A stretch of 64,000 nt of DNA, taken from assembly GCA_025060635.1 (NCBI GenBank), contig JANXBN010000005.1, positions 1 through 64,000 on the forward strand, written 5' to 3'. Position 1 is the first letter of the stretch. The number at the start of each line of letters is the position of its first letter. The position numbers and the translations under genes are program-made. Source of the stretch: Candidatus Kryptonium sp. (GTDB lineage Bacteria > Bacteroidota > Ignavibacteria > Kryptoniales > Kryptoniaceae). Below the pieces are notes generated by a model. The model was not told the origin of the DNA and did not search any database. It worked only from the letters and a program-made list of their open reading frames with translations. Of this stretch, positions 28,775 to 37,761 are shown piece by piece.

Positions 28775-29695
28775 ATGCCTCTACCAAAAGTAGAAAAAAT
28801 TTGGATGAACGGGAAATTAGTTGACTGGGATGACGCAAAAATTCATGTGTTATCCCATGTCATCCATTATGGAACAAGTTGGTTTGAAGGAATCAGGTGT
28901 TATGATACTCAAAAAGGTCCAGCTGTTTTTCGCCTTTATGAGCACATAAAACGACTCCACGATTCTGCTAAAATGTATCGTACTGAAATTCCTTACACCA
29001 TTGAAGAATTAATTCAAGCAGTGATTGAAACGATCAAAGTTAACGGTTTAAAAAAATGTTACATAAGACCTATTGTTTTTCGCGGTTATTATGAACTTGG
29101 TGTTAATCCGTTAAGCTGCCCTGTTGATGTTGTTATCGCTGTGTGGGAATGGGGTGAGTATCTTGGAAAAGATTCTATTGAGAAAGGTGTGGATGTTAGA
29201 GTTTCAAGCTGGCGAAGACCTGCTCCCGATACTCTTCCGATGATGGCGAAAGTAGGTGCAAACTATATGAATTCTCAGCTCATCAAAATGGAAGCAGTTG
29301 TTGATGGTTACGCTGAAGGAATTGCTCTTGATTATAACGGTTTTGTAAGCGAGGGAAGCGGAGAGAATATATTTGTAATAAAAGATGAGGTAATTTACAC
29401 ACCGCTTATAGCGTTGGGGATCTTGCCAGGAATAACTAGGTCTTCTGTAATTCAAATCGCAAAGGATCTTGGATATGAAGTTAAAGAGACATTGATACCG
29501 CGTGAGATGCTTTATATCGCTGATGAAATCTTTTTCACGGGAACAGCTACAGAAATAACACCTGTGAGAAGCGTTGATAGGATAAAAATTGGGTGTGGTG
29601 AACCTGGAAAGATCACAAGAAAGATCCAAGAAGTTTTTTACGACATTGTTAGAAATGGAAATGATCCTTATGGCTGGTTGACATGGGTTAAATAA
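28775..29695 (+). CDS. ilvE: Branched-chain amino acid aminotransferase
   Basis: A 306-residue fold-type IV PLP aminotransferase for leucine, isoleucine and valine. Lys159 in [11 protein letters not shown] is the PLP lysine and falls at the same number as in E. coli IlvE. Other motifs are [13 protein letters not shown] near residue 31, [21 protein letters not shown] and GTATEITPV. Length is usual. It follows the GNAT gene by 6 bp and is probably in one transcript from the promoter at 26349; a strong terminator lies at 29829-29865. Confidence 0.95.
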   Translation: MPLPKVEKIWMNGKLVDWDDAKIHVLSHVIHYGTSWFEGIRCYDTQKGPAVFRLYEHIKRLHDSAKMYRTEIPYTIEELIQAVIETIKVNGLKKCYIRPIVFRGYYELGVNPLSCPVDVVIAVWEWGEYLGKDSIEKGVDVRVSSWRRPAPDTLPMMAKVGANYMNSQLIKMEAVVDGYAEGIALDYNGFVSEGSGENIFVIKDEVIYTPLIALGILPGITRSSVIQIAKDLGYEVKETLIPREMLYIADEIFFTGTATEITPVRSVDRIKIGCGEPGKITRKIQEVFYDIVRNGNDPYGWLTWVK

Positions 29696-29700
29696 ACAAG

Positions 29701-29772
29701 CTGCCCCGCGAGGATTCGAACCTCGATTACCTGATCCAGAGTCAGGCGTGTTGCCAGTTACACCACGGGGCA
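29701..29772 (-). tRNA. tRNA-Gln (CTG)
   Basis: Minus-strand cloverleaf of 72 nt: acceptor TGCCCCG/CGGGGCA, anticodon arm CCTGA-CTCTGGA-TCAGG with anticodon CTG, T arm CGAGG-TTCGAAT-CCTCG, and discriminator G, as in many tRNA-Gln. No CCA is encoded. It lies antisense in the gap between ilvE and its terminator. Confidence 0.95.
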
Positions 29773-29828
29773 GTTCAAGCAAATTAAATATATAAAAAAA
29801 GGGAATCAATTTCAAGTTGAAAATCTTT

Positions 29829-29865
29829 CCCCTTTCCCTGCAGAGGGAAAGGGGTTTAAGTTTTT
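29829..29865 (+). terminator. Strong rho-independent terminator
   Basis: An 11-bp perfect stem CCCCTTTCCCT/AGGGAAAGGGG with loop GCAG (29829-29854) is followed by TTTAAGTTTTT. On the plus strand it would end the spt-GNAT-ilvE transcript after it reads across the antisense tRNA-Gln. Confidence 0.8.
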
Positions 29866-29895
29866 GTTTGAGAAAACTAAGATATCTTTTAAGTT

Positions 29896-31200
29896 GTGAA
29901 GATTTCTCTGATTTTATTTGCCACAATGAATTTTTTCATTCAAGGTGAGAAATTTGATAACAAATCTGGACCGATAGTAAAACGAATTATTTTTCTTGGA
30001 AACGAGAAAACGAAAAGCGAGATCATAGCAAGAGAATTAACTTTTGCGGTTAATTCAGAACTTGACACGAGCGAAATTGAATATAATGAGAATAGAATTT
30101 ATGGAACAGGGCTCTTCAATAAAGTCAAAATATGGGTTGAAAAAGATTCCTTGGGGGACAGTGTAAATGTTTATGTTTGGGTAAATGAAAGATGGTACAT
30201 ATGGCCATTTCCGATTTTTGGATGGAGAGATAGGGATTTAAAAAAATTATATTATGGAGCAGGGCTGATACATACAAATTTTAGAGGTAGAAATGAGAAA
30301 ATCATCTTCAGTTTTGCACTCGGTTATGATCCATGGATTGAAATTGAATATATAAATCCTTGGGTTTTGGGAAGTAAAGATTTGTTCTACTCCGCTGAAA
30401 TTTATTACCAGCGACTTAGAAGTAGAAGTAAAGAGCTTGAGAAAGAAACAGGGGAATTTCATGAAGACAATTTTGCTTTTAACTTCTTGCTTGGCAAGAG
30501 GTTTGGGCTTTATAGAAGACTGTGGGGAAGTGCTGGATTTAGAAACATTTCAACGACAGGTGGCAATTTTGAATTAAAAACAATTTCGCCTTCGGGAACG
30601 GATAGAATTTTAGTTTTAAAATCCGGATTTAGGTATGATACAAGAGATATACCAGTTTATCCAAATACAGGATTGTTTTTTAACTTTGTTTTCGGATTTA
30701 ACAAACTTTTAAATCATAGCGCATTTTTCTTTCAAGGCGGCTTTGAGATTCAAACATATCAAAGGTTTCTATTGGGGTTATTTGCTGGTAGATTTTTTGT
30801 TCTAAATTCAATTGGGCGAAAGATTCCTTCATATTCACGCTATTATTTCGGATATCAAGAGAGATTGCGGGGATATTTCAATGAAATTTTTGAAGGAGAA
30901 AATATAATTAAAGGCACAGTTGAGTATAGAATTCCGATTATAAAACAAAATTTTTTCAAGTGGGAGAAAGCGCCTCTTGAAGAATTTTCAATTTTGAGGT
31001 TTGGGATTGATTTCACTTTCTTTGGAGATATCGGAAAAACTTGGTTTAACAGCGAAAAATTTTTCAAATTGAGATATTTAAAAGGTTATGGTGTCGGGGT
31101 CAATTTTTTATTGCCTTATGATTTAATTTTAAGCGTTGAGTTTGCGCGAAATGATAAGGGACAAGGACAATTTATCGTTGATCTCGGGAGCAGATTTTAA
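29896..31200 (+). CDS. BamA/Omp85-like outer-membrane protein with one POTRA domain
   Basis: A 434-residue protein starting with GTG, with a short hydrophobic N-terminus that may be a signal peptide. Residues about 28-100 form a POTRA domain (IVKRIIFLGNEKTKSEIIARE ... GLFNKVKIWV; the first part in pieces IVKRIIFLGN and EKTKSEIIARE). The remainder reads as a 16-strand Omp85 barrel with alternating aromatic strands. The motif GYQERLRGYF near residue 318 corresponds to the conserved RGF/RGY of loop 6. Family members insert or secrete proteins; one POTRA and short length suggest a BamA paralogue rather than BamA itself. Confidence 0.8.
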   Translation: MKISLILFATMNFFIQGEKFDNKSGPIVKRIIFLGNEKTKSEIIARELTFAVNSELDTSEIEYNENRIYGTGLFNKVKIWVEKDSLGDSVNVYVWVNERWYIWPFPIFGWRDRDLKKLYYGAGLIHTNFRGRNEKIIFSFALGYDPWIEIEYINPWVLGSKDLFYSAEIYYQRLRSRSKELEKETGEFHEDNFAFNFLLGKRFGLYRRLWGSAGFRNISTTGGNFELKTISPSGTDRILVLKSGFRYDTRDIPVYPNTGLFFNFVFGFNKLLNHSAFFFQGGFEIQTYQRFLLGLFAGRFFVLNSIGRKIPSYSRYYFGYQERLRGYFNEIFEGENIIKGTVEYRIPIIKQNFFKWEKAPLEEFSILRFGIDFTFFGDIGKTWFNSEKFFKLRYLKGYGVGVNFLLPYDLILSVEFARNDKGQGQFIVDLGSRF

Positions 31201-31324
31201 TTGCAAAAATTATGCCAGCTTTGGGAGATTGCGAAAAATTACAATAATTTGGGGGTTTAAAATTTGGATTATTTTTGAAATTTTCTAAAATTTTGATTGA
31301 GTTTTAAAACTAAAAAACTAAGAG

Positions 31325-32440
31325 GTGAGGGTGAGGAAAAAGCATTTGCTTTCAGGCAAGCCAATTAACAGAAAACCAATTGAAGCAGATATAAAAATTA
31401 CAAAGCTCGTAGATGAATACTTTCAAGCATATAATGCTGGAAGGTTAAGGGAAGCTTGTCAATTGTTTGTTGAGAAAATGCTTGAAGAAGATGTAACTAT
31501 TGGAATGAGTTTAACGGGGGCTTTGACTCCAGCTGGACTTGGTGGAAGTTGTGTGGTTCCTCTTATAAAAGCAGGTTTCGTTGATTGGATAGTTTCAACA
31601 GGAGCAAATCTATATCACGATATTCATTTTTCTATAGGGCTTGAGCTTCATCGTGGGACTCCGTTTATTGATGATAGAATCCTTAGAAAAGAAGGAGTCG
31701 TTAGAATTTATGATATTTTATTTGACTATGAAGTTTTGCTTTCAACGGATAAGTTTATAAGAGAAGTTTTGAAACAGCCAGAATTTCAAAAGGAGATGGG
31801 AACATCGGAATTTCACTTTTTGCTTGGTAAATATGTCTATGAAAGGGAAAAGGTTTTAGGGATAAAACATATGAGTATTCTTTCTGCAGCTTATAAGTAT
31901 GGAGTCCCTGTTTATGTTTCCTCTCCTGGTGATAGTTCCATTGGAATGAATTTGGCAGCGATGGTTTTAAATGGGTACAAAATTAAAATTGATATTGCAA
32001 GGGATGTAAATGAAACCGCTGGTATAGTTTATTGGGCGAAGTCAACAGGTGGGAAAAGCGCTGTTTTAATCTTTGGTGGAGGATCACCTAAAAACTTTAT
32101 GCTTCAGACCGAACCTCAGATTCAAGAGGTTCTTGGAATTGATGAGAAAGGTCATGATTATTTCCTTCAGATAACAGATGCAAGACCTGATACAGGTGGA
32201 TTATCTGGCGCTACTCCAGCCGAAGCTGTAAGTTGGGGGAAAGTTGATCCGAATAAATTGCCCGATGCTGTTGTATGCTATACTGATTCAACAATCGCGA
32301 TGCCAATACTTACTTCTTATGCGCTTGCTAAAAGGAAGCCCAGGAAACACAAAAATCTTTATCATAAGCTTGATCAATTAGTTGAAAATTTAAAAAATGC
32401 ACATTTAAAAGCTTTGTCAAAGGGAAAAGTAAAAATATAA
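31325..32440 (+). CDS. Deoxyhypusine synthase-like protein (bacterial)
   Basis: A 371-residue NAD-dependent enzyme of the deoxyhypusine synthase fold. Motifs include [50 protein letters not shown] (in two parts [10 protein letters not shown] and [10 protein letters not shown]), and SWGK with Lys306, which matches the imine-forming lysine of the eukaryotic enzyme. Bacteria lack eIF5A, so the usual substrate is absent; bacterial homologues have been linked to polyamine chemistry such as homospermidine formation. A GTG at 31331, with AGAGG at better spacing, is another possible start. It stands between an Omp85 gene and the histone-like gene. Confidence 0.88.
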   Translation: MRVRKKHLLSGKPINRKPIEADIKITKLVDEYFQAYNAGRLREACQLFVEKMLEEDVTIGMSLTGALTPAGLGGSCVVPLIKAGFVDWIVSTGANLYHDIHFSIGLELHRGTPFIDDRILRKEGVVRIYDILFDYEVLLSTDKFIREVLKQPEFQKEMGTSEFHFLLGKYVYEREKVLGIKHMSILSAAYKYGVPVYVSSPGDSSIGMNLAAMVLNGYKIKIDIARDVNETAGIVYWAKSTGGKSAVLIFGGGSPKNFMLQTEPQIQEVLGIDEKGHDYFLQITDARPDTGGLSGATPAEAVSWGKVDPNKLPDAVVCYTDSTIAMPILTSYALAKRKPRKHKNLYHKLDQLVENLKNAHLKALSKGKVKI

Positions 32441-32491
32441 CACCCCCTAAATCTTCAAAACTAAATTAAAAACTCAAAAGTGGAGGTTAAA

Positions 32492-32701
32492 ATGCATCAC
32501 AGATTTCAGCAGCTTCGGGAATTTATTGATTCATTGGAGGATGATTTTCGGAAGTTCTATGAAAAGGGTGTTATGTCTGCCGGGACACGCTTGAGGAAAA
32601 AGATGCAAGAATTAAGGAAACTTGCTCAAGAGATAAGGGTTGAAATACAACAAATTAAGCAGGAAAAGAAAGGCGCAAAAAAAGAGGAAAAATCAGAGTA
32701 A
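32492..32701 (+). CDS. Histone H1-like DNA-binding protein
   Basis: A 69-residue basic protein starting at ATG 32492, chosen because GGAGG (32482-32486) is correctly placed; an in-frame GTG overlaps that site and is rejected. The sequence LREFIDSLEDDFRKFYEKG, then AGTRLRKKMQELRKLAQEIR and a Lys/Glu-rich tail, matches the Hc1/histone H1-like mini-proteins of Bacteroidota and Chlorobi, which bind and compact DNA. A strong terminator follows immediately, so it is probably expressed on a short abundant mRNA. Confidence 0.88.
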   Translation: MHHRFQQLREFIDSLEDDFRKFYEKGVMSAGTRLRKKMQELRKLAQEIRVEIQQIKQEKKGAKKEEKSE

Positions 32702-32713
32702 TTTATTTTTAGA

Positions 32714-32736
32714 GGGGCACAAAAGTGCCCCTTTTT
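32714..32736 (+). terminator. Rho-independent terminator after the histone-like gene
   Basis: GGGGCAC-AAAA-GTGCCCC forms a perfect 7-bp stem followed by TTTTT (32732-32736). It ends the histone-like transcript and touches the last codons of the convergent metallophosphoesterase gene. Confidence 0.9.
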
Positions 32737-33901
32737 AGATAAGTGTAATGTATGTTATTTCGGGCGGACAATTTAACCGTAAAGGTAAACCAACAACTCC
32801 AACACCGCGAGAAACATAGAGATAAGAGTCTCCGAGTTTGTAAAGTCCCGCTACAAATTTTGAGACGAGCGAGGCAGGTGCTATATATGTATCATCAATC
32901 TTTGCAAATACAATTTGCCCGCCGTGAGTATGCCCGGAAACAGTTAGTTCAATTTGATTTTTTGCGAATTTGGGGAAATCATAAGGTTTGTGGGAAAGAA
33001 GAATTTTAATTTTATCTCTCTCAACGCCTTTCATTGCTTTATCAAGGTCTGCACCGTAGCGTAGGTCATCAATCCCAATTATGAAGATCTTTTGTCCGTT
33101 TATTTCAATTTTTTCATGTTCATTTCTTAAAACTCTTATTCCATTTTCTTCCATTAATTTTGCGATTTTCTGCGGTTGTCTTGGGATATATTCATGATTT
33201 CCGAGGACTGCGAAAACGCCGTGTTTTGCTTTCAAGTTTTTAAAAACATCCACAAACGGATAAATCTCATCCATCTCTGATGTTATGAAATCGCCAGCCA
33301 AAAAGACAAAGTCAAGATTTAGAGAATTCAGCGTTTGAAGATACGGACGCATATCTTCTTCGGACATAAAGATCCCAGAGTGAACATCACTTATCAATCC
33401 TATAGTTAATCCCTTCAATTCTTCAGGAAGATTTCGGATTTTTACCTTGACTTTTTCAACCTTGAAATCGCTTCTTGTTATTGCTCCGATTGTTGAGCCA
33501 GTGAAAGCATATGCGGTGATTCCGAGAAAAGCTGTTTGTAGAAATTTTCGCCTTGATCTATTTAATTTCTGCATATGATTCATTGGTAATTTTTTTGAGA
33601 TCGCTTTGAACAGTAGAGAAATTAACTTTAAACTCATCAACACGATAAATATGAAAATAGTTGCACCTTGCCATATCGCAAGTGGATATAGAAGCAGCGG
33701 GGAGCTTGTAATTATTTGTTGTTTCAAAATTCTGCTTATAAAAAGTAGAATGACTGGTAAATTGAAAATGATGAAAAGCGGTGGAATAAGTTTTGAAAAT
33801 TTGCCAAGGCTCGTTGTCGCTATGTAAAGTGTGAGCTGTCTATATAGATAATATTGAATTCCGAAGATGAATAAGAGCATAAAAATTGCAAAGAAAAGCA
33901 T
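32735..33901 (-). CDS. Membrane-anchored metallophosphoesterase (YkuE-like)
   Basis: A 388-residue protein with three to four hydrophobic segments in the first 140 residues, then a Tat-like RSRRKFLQT stretch before another hydrophobic segment, and a calcineurin-like phosphoesterase domain. Metal-site motifs are GLISDVHSG (DxH), LAGDFI (GD), VLGNHEY (GNHE), SHKPYDF and SGHTHGGQI (GHxH). The active site would face outside the cytoplasmic membrane. Relatives hydrolyse UDP-sugar lipids or phosphodiesters; substrate unknown. The gene is alone, convergent with the histone-like gene. Confidence 0.88.
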   Translation of the reverse strand: MLFFAIFMLLFIFGIQYYLYRQLTLYIATTSLGKFSKLIPPLFIIFNLPVILLFISRILKQQIITSSPLLLYPLAIWQGATIFIFIVLMSLKLISLLFKAISKKLPMNHMQKLNRSRRKFLQTAFLGITAYAFTGSTIGAITRSDFKVEKVKVKIRNLPEELKGLTIGLISDVHSGIFMSEEDMRPYLQTLNSLNLDFVFLAGDFITSEMDEIYPFVDVFKNLKAKHGVFAVLGNHEYIPRQPQKIAKLMEENGIRVLRNEHEKIEINGQKIFIIGIDDLRYGADLDKAMKGVERDKIKILLSHKPYDFPKFAKNQIELTVSGHTHGGQIVFAKIDDTYIAPASLVSKFVAGLYKLGDSYLYVSRGVGVVGLPLRLNCPPEITYITLI

Positions 33902-33967
33902 GATGAAGCCATTCCATTGTTTTTAGTTAGAATTTAGAAATTGGAAAAGTTAGTTCAAAATTTTGAT

Positions 33968-33996
33968 TTGCATTCTTTTTGGAAATTTTTTATATT
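33968..33996 (+). promoter_or_regulatory. Promoter of tRNA-Phe
   Basis: TTGCAT (33968-33973) and TATATT (33991-33996) are 17 bp apart, placing the start site about 9 bp before the tRNA. Moderate match to sigma-70 consensus. Confidence 0.55.
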
Positions 33997-34011
33997 TTAA
34001 GCGGAAATTAA

Positions 34012-34084
34012 GGGCAGGTAGCTCAGTCGGTAGAGCAACGGCCTGAAAAGCCGTGTGTCCGCGGTTCGATTCCGCGCCTGCCCA
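34012..34084 (+). tRNA. tRNA-Phe (GAA)
   Basis: A 73-nt cloverleaf: acceptor GGGCAGG/CCTGCCC, anticodon arm ACGGC-CTGAAAA-GCCGT with anticodon GAA, T arm CGCGG-TTCGATT-CCGCG, discriminator A, no encoded CCA. A short T-rich stretch follows. Confidence 0.96.
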
Positions 34085-34207
34085 CTTTTTATTTTTATAC
34101 GGGGGAATCAAAGAACACTTTTAACTCTGTGATTTTGAGTATTGATAAAAATTTTAGCCCTTCTTATCTTATATGGTGTGGTTAAAAAAATTAATTAGGA
34201 AATTTTT

Positions 34208-35950
34208 ATGACCGCTACAAAGTTCTTAACAATTTTATTAATCTCATCTTTAGCCTTTTCCTTTTGTATTGCCCAGGAAGAAGGTTTTAAACCTTCGGAA
34301 AAATACTTTGCGCGGACAATTGCTTATTATGACAATGCTGTTATCATAGGTGAGGTCTTAAGACCTCCTTCCGAAAAAAACAGAAGATATTTTGCATCAT
34401 TAATTGAAAAACAAATTAAACTACCGAGATTTTATTGGGAGAGTTTGCCAGATGAGATAGTTTCAAAGTTCAATGATATCGTCAAGGAAAAAAATTACAA
34501 GTCCGTGGATGAACTTAATCAAGATGTTGAAATTTACCTTGCTCCAGAGATTGTAAAGATACTTGACATCAACAAGGAAATTCGTGCTCTTTCGCTTGTT
34601 ACTGAAGCTGAAAGATACTGCTTCTTCGCAACGTAAGCAAAATCGCTCGGGTTCTCTGCTGTATAAGTGGAACGAGTTATGAATTCAGGTTATGTTGTCG
34701 TTCCGTTTATTGAGAAATATCATGCAATGAGAGATACTATCATAGTAACCGAGAAGAACAAAAACGATGAAAGAAGGATCAAAGTCCCAGTAGTAAGAGT
34801 TACATTACAGGGTGGTTTAACATTTTTTAGGGTTATTTTCAAAGAAAATCAATACTTTGTTAAGCCAGAGTTTGCAGTTGTTCCAAAAGAGGAGGGAAAA
34901 TCATTTTTTGAGATAAAGGGTGGAGATATTTCTGCTGCTGAGGATTCTGCGTTTATGAAGTCAGCATTTGATGTCGTGATGAACTTTGAACTTACAATTA
35001 GAAACATTTTCAGATTATACACTCCGATCGCAGAAGTTGATATTAATAGCGTTAGTTTTCCGCTTGGTAAGAGGGAAGGGATCGGAATTGATGATGGATT
35101 TGATGTGGTTGAGATGGTAGAACAGCCAGATGGGACGATTAAGCCTAAAAATGTTGGGTTTGTGCGTGTTATAAAAGTTGCGGATAATACAGCGAGAAAT
35201 GAGTTTACTCGGGCTCAGATAATAATCGGTGGATTACTTTGGGGTAAAATTGAGCGTGGAATGATGGTGGTTGAGCGACCGAGATTTCCAGTTGATTTTA
35301 TATTTGGTGGATTTATGGCACCAGTTAAGATTCAAACCGGCAAATTTAAGTTAAACGAGAGTCGGGTAGCAAATGATACCTTGGAAATAAAATCACACGG
35401 CAGATTTTCATATCTTGGATGGCTTAATATAAACTTAAACACCGGAAGAATATCGGGTTCGCAAGTATCACAACTTTGGTTTATTTTCGGCGGAGGCGTA
35501 GGTGTAATGCCAATTGAAGCAAGATTTTTTGGAGAGGAGGTAGAAGGTGCGATTTTTGGTTCTTTTAATATGGGTTTATTGAAAAAATTTTATTTTAGAA
35601 GGCTAGCATTTTTAGTTGAATCAGGCGTAGGTTTGTCAAACTTTAAATTTTCAATAGAGAAGAAGGGGACGGACACAGTTAAATATGCTTTGAGCCCAAG
35701 ACGATGGTTCTGGAACGGTAGTGTTGGGGCAGGTTTAGAATTGGTTTTAAATCCTGATGTTAACTTAGGAGGCAGGGTGCGTTATCAAATAACCTCTGAA
35801 ACGAATGAATGGACATATTTAAGAAAAGTTAGAGGTAAGGATGAAAGAAAAAAGATGAAACTTGGCAATGTAAATCTATCGGGTTTTGGTTTTCAACTTT
35901 ATCTTAACATAAGCATAAAAAACTTCGCAAAGGTTAAAAGATTTGATTGA
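34208..35950 (+). pseudogene. Exported protein gene interrupted by two in-frame TAA codons
   Basis: Two open stretches of 142 and 427 codons (34208-34636 and 34667-35950) lie in the same frame, separated only by TAA at 34634 and TAA at 34664, with nine codons between. The intervening peptide reads naturally (AKSLGFSAV). Both TAA would be CAA (Gln) with a single transition, giving a continuous product of about 580 residues. The N-terminus has a signal peptide (residues 1-22). The second half contains a beta-rich, glycine-rich end as in outer-membrane proteins. I recognise no family. It may be a recent pseudogene, two sequence errors, or two genes (GTG 34667 could start the second). Downstream neighbour is an M28 peptidase. 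Confidence 0.6.
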
Positions 35951-36075
35951 AGATGAAAGTTTTTTCAGTTTTATAACTTGTTTCGTTTAATTTAGCACGG
36001 GAATTTTATCGTTCTTGGTCAATTTGTAAAGTTTTGATTGTGTCAATGTTTTTTAAAATCAAAGAATTAAAACTT

Positions 36076-37647
36076 ATGAAAGTATTTCTCCTGCTGATCA
36101 TAGGATTATTTTTTCTTTCCTGTGCTTCCGTGGATGGAACTGTTGAGTTGGGACTCAACAAAATTTCAGTAGAGAACATTCAGAAAAATATATCTTTTCT
36201 CGCCTCGGATTCTTTAAAAGGTAGAAACACGCCAAGTCCCGAACTTGATATCGCTGCTGAATTTATTGCACAGAAGTTTAGGGAATATGGTTTAAAACCT
36301 ATCAACGGAAGCTATTTTCAAAGGGTTGAATTTGTTAGGGTTGACCTTGGAGATGTTAATAATTTTGTCCTTTTAAAAAATGGAGAGAGGATAAACTTTG
36401 AGATAGGGACTGATTTTGTTCCATATAATTTTGGCGAAGGTGAGATTGAAGCGGGGATTGTGTTCGCGGGATATGGGATAACGGCGAAAGAATATGGATA
36501 TGATGATTATCAAGGAATAGATGTAAGGGGTAAAATTGTGGTTGTGTTAAGAGATGAACCACAAGAAATGGATACATCAAGTATCTTTAATGGTGCTCGT
36601 CCGACGAGATATTCTTTCCCGAGGTATAAAGTTCAAAACGCGCTTGAACACGGCGCGGTTGGTGTTATAATTTTACCAGATCCATTGAATCACATGATAT
36701 TAAAACCGCGAGGTCATGCTTGGCCAAGGCTCTTTAGGAGTTTACCTCAAACCTCTTTACCAATTCAACTTGCGTATTTACAAAGGGGTTCTATCCCAGC
36801 GGTTGAATCTGGTGAAAGATTCATCAATGAAGTTTTCGGTGATGTTCAAGTTTTGAAAGACATACAAAGATCAATTGATGAAACATTGAAGCCAAGATCT
36901 TTTGAGATTGAAAATGTGAGAATAAAAATCAATATAGATTTCGCAAAGGAATATGTCTATGCAAATAATGTAGTTGGATTTGTTGAAGGAAGCGATAAAA
37001 AACTAAAAGATGAGATTATAATTGTTGGAGCACATTATGACCATGTTGGATATTTTTCACCGTCTGTGATGGGTTCCGCCGAAAAAGACAGCATCTATAA
37101 TGGAGCTGATGATAATGCCTCTGGAACTGTGGGAATGATGGAAGTAGCGAGGGCTTTTGGACTAAGTAGGACTAAGCCCAGAAGAAGCATTCTTTTCATT
37201 GCTTTTTGTGGGGAAGAAAAAGGACTTCTCGGTTCAAGGTTTTATGTTGATAATCCACTTTTCCCAATTGAGAAAACAATTGCGATGGTGAACCTTGATA
37301 TGATAGGGCGTAATTCAATTGATAGTTTGATATTGATCGGATGGAGTTATAGTGATGATATGAGAAAGTTGGTTGAGGAGGAAAACAAAGCGATTGGATT
37401 TAAGTTTTCTTACAACGGTGAAAGGGATTTCTCAAGGAGTGATCAAGCAAGTTTTGCAAGGAAGGGTATCCCTGTAATCTTCTTTCATTCGGGGGAGCAC
37501 CAAGATTACCATAAGGTAAGTGATGAGGTTGCTAAAATTAATTTTGCAAAAATTGAAAGGGTCGCAAAGCTTTGTTATCGGGTGGTTTATAAACTAGCAA
37601 ATTCGGAGCTTAAGCCAAAGTTAAATGAGATCCGACCTTCAGATTAA
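36076..37647 (+). CDS. M28 family zinc aminopeptidase lipoprotein with PA domain
   Basis: About 523 residues from ATG 36076; this start gives a clean lipoprotein signal (LFFLSC with Cys near residue 16), while the longer frame from 36034 puts 14 extra residues before it. The protein would be exported and lipid-anchored. A protease-associated domain (about 120-280) is inserted before the peptidase. Zinc ligands are visible as VGAHYDHVG (His), GADDNASG (Asp), CGEEKGL (Glu pair), NLDMIGR (Asp) and a C-terminal HQDYHKVSDE (His). It probably cleaves amino acids from exported peptides, which fits a peptide-using heterotroph. Confidence 0.92.
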   Translation: MKVFLLLIIGLFFLSCASVDGTVELGLNKISVENIQKNISFLASDSLKGRNTPSPELDIAAEFIAQKFREYGLKPINGSYFQRVEFVRVDLGDVNNFVLLKNGERINFEIGTDFVPYNFGEGEIEAGIVFAGYGITAKEYGYDDYQGIDVRGKIVVVLRDEPQEMDTSSIFNGARPTRYSFPRYKVQNALEHGAVGVIILPDPLNHMILKPRGHAWPRLFRSLPQTSLPIQLAYLQRGSIPAVESGERFINEVFGDVQVLKDIQRSIDETLKPRSFEIENVRIKINIDFAKEYVYANNVVGFVEGSDKKLKDEIIIVGAHYDHVGYFSPSVMGSAEKDSIYNGADDNASGTVGMMEVARAFGLSRTKPRRSILFIAFCGEEKGLLGSRFYVDNPLFPIEKTIAMVNLDMIGRNSIDSLILIGWSYSDDMRKLVEEENKAIGFKFSYNGERDFSRSDQASFARKGIPVIFFHSGEHQDYHKVSDEVAKINFAKIERVAKLCYRVVYKLANSELKPKLNEIRPSD

Positions 37648-37761
37648 CTTGTTTTGTAATTAGATTTTATTTTTATAATTTTACCAAGATTTAGGCGCGA
37701 TTGAGGTTCTCTTTAAAAGAAAATGAAAAGTTCGGTTATTAAAAACAGATTGTAAAACAAA

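Noticed and set aside
29204-29926. A 240-codon open frame on the minus strand over ilvE and the tRNA.
   Set aside because: It runs antisense through ilvE, reads through tRNA-Gln and lacks protein-like composition.
34208-34666. Frameshift as the cause of the split exported-protein gene.
   Set aside because: Both halves are in the same frame (start distance is a multiple of three); the interruption is by stop codons only.
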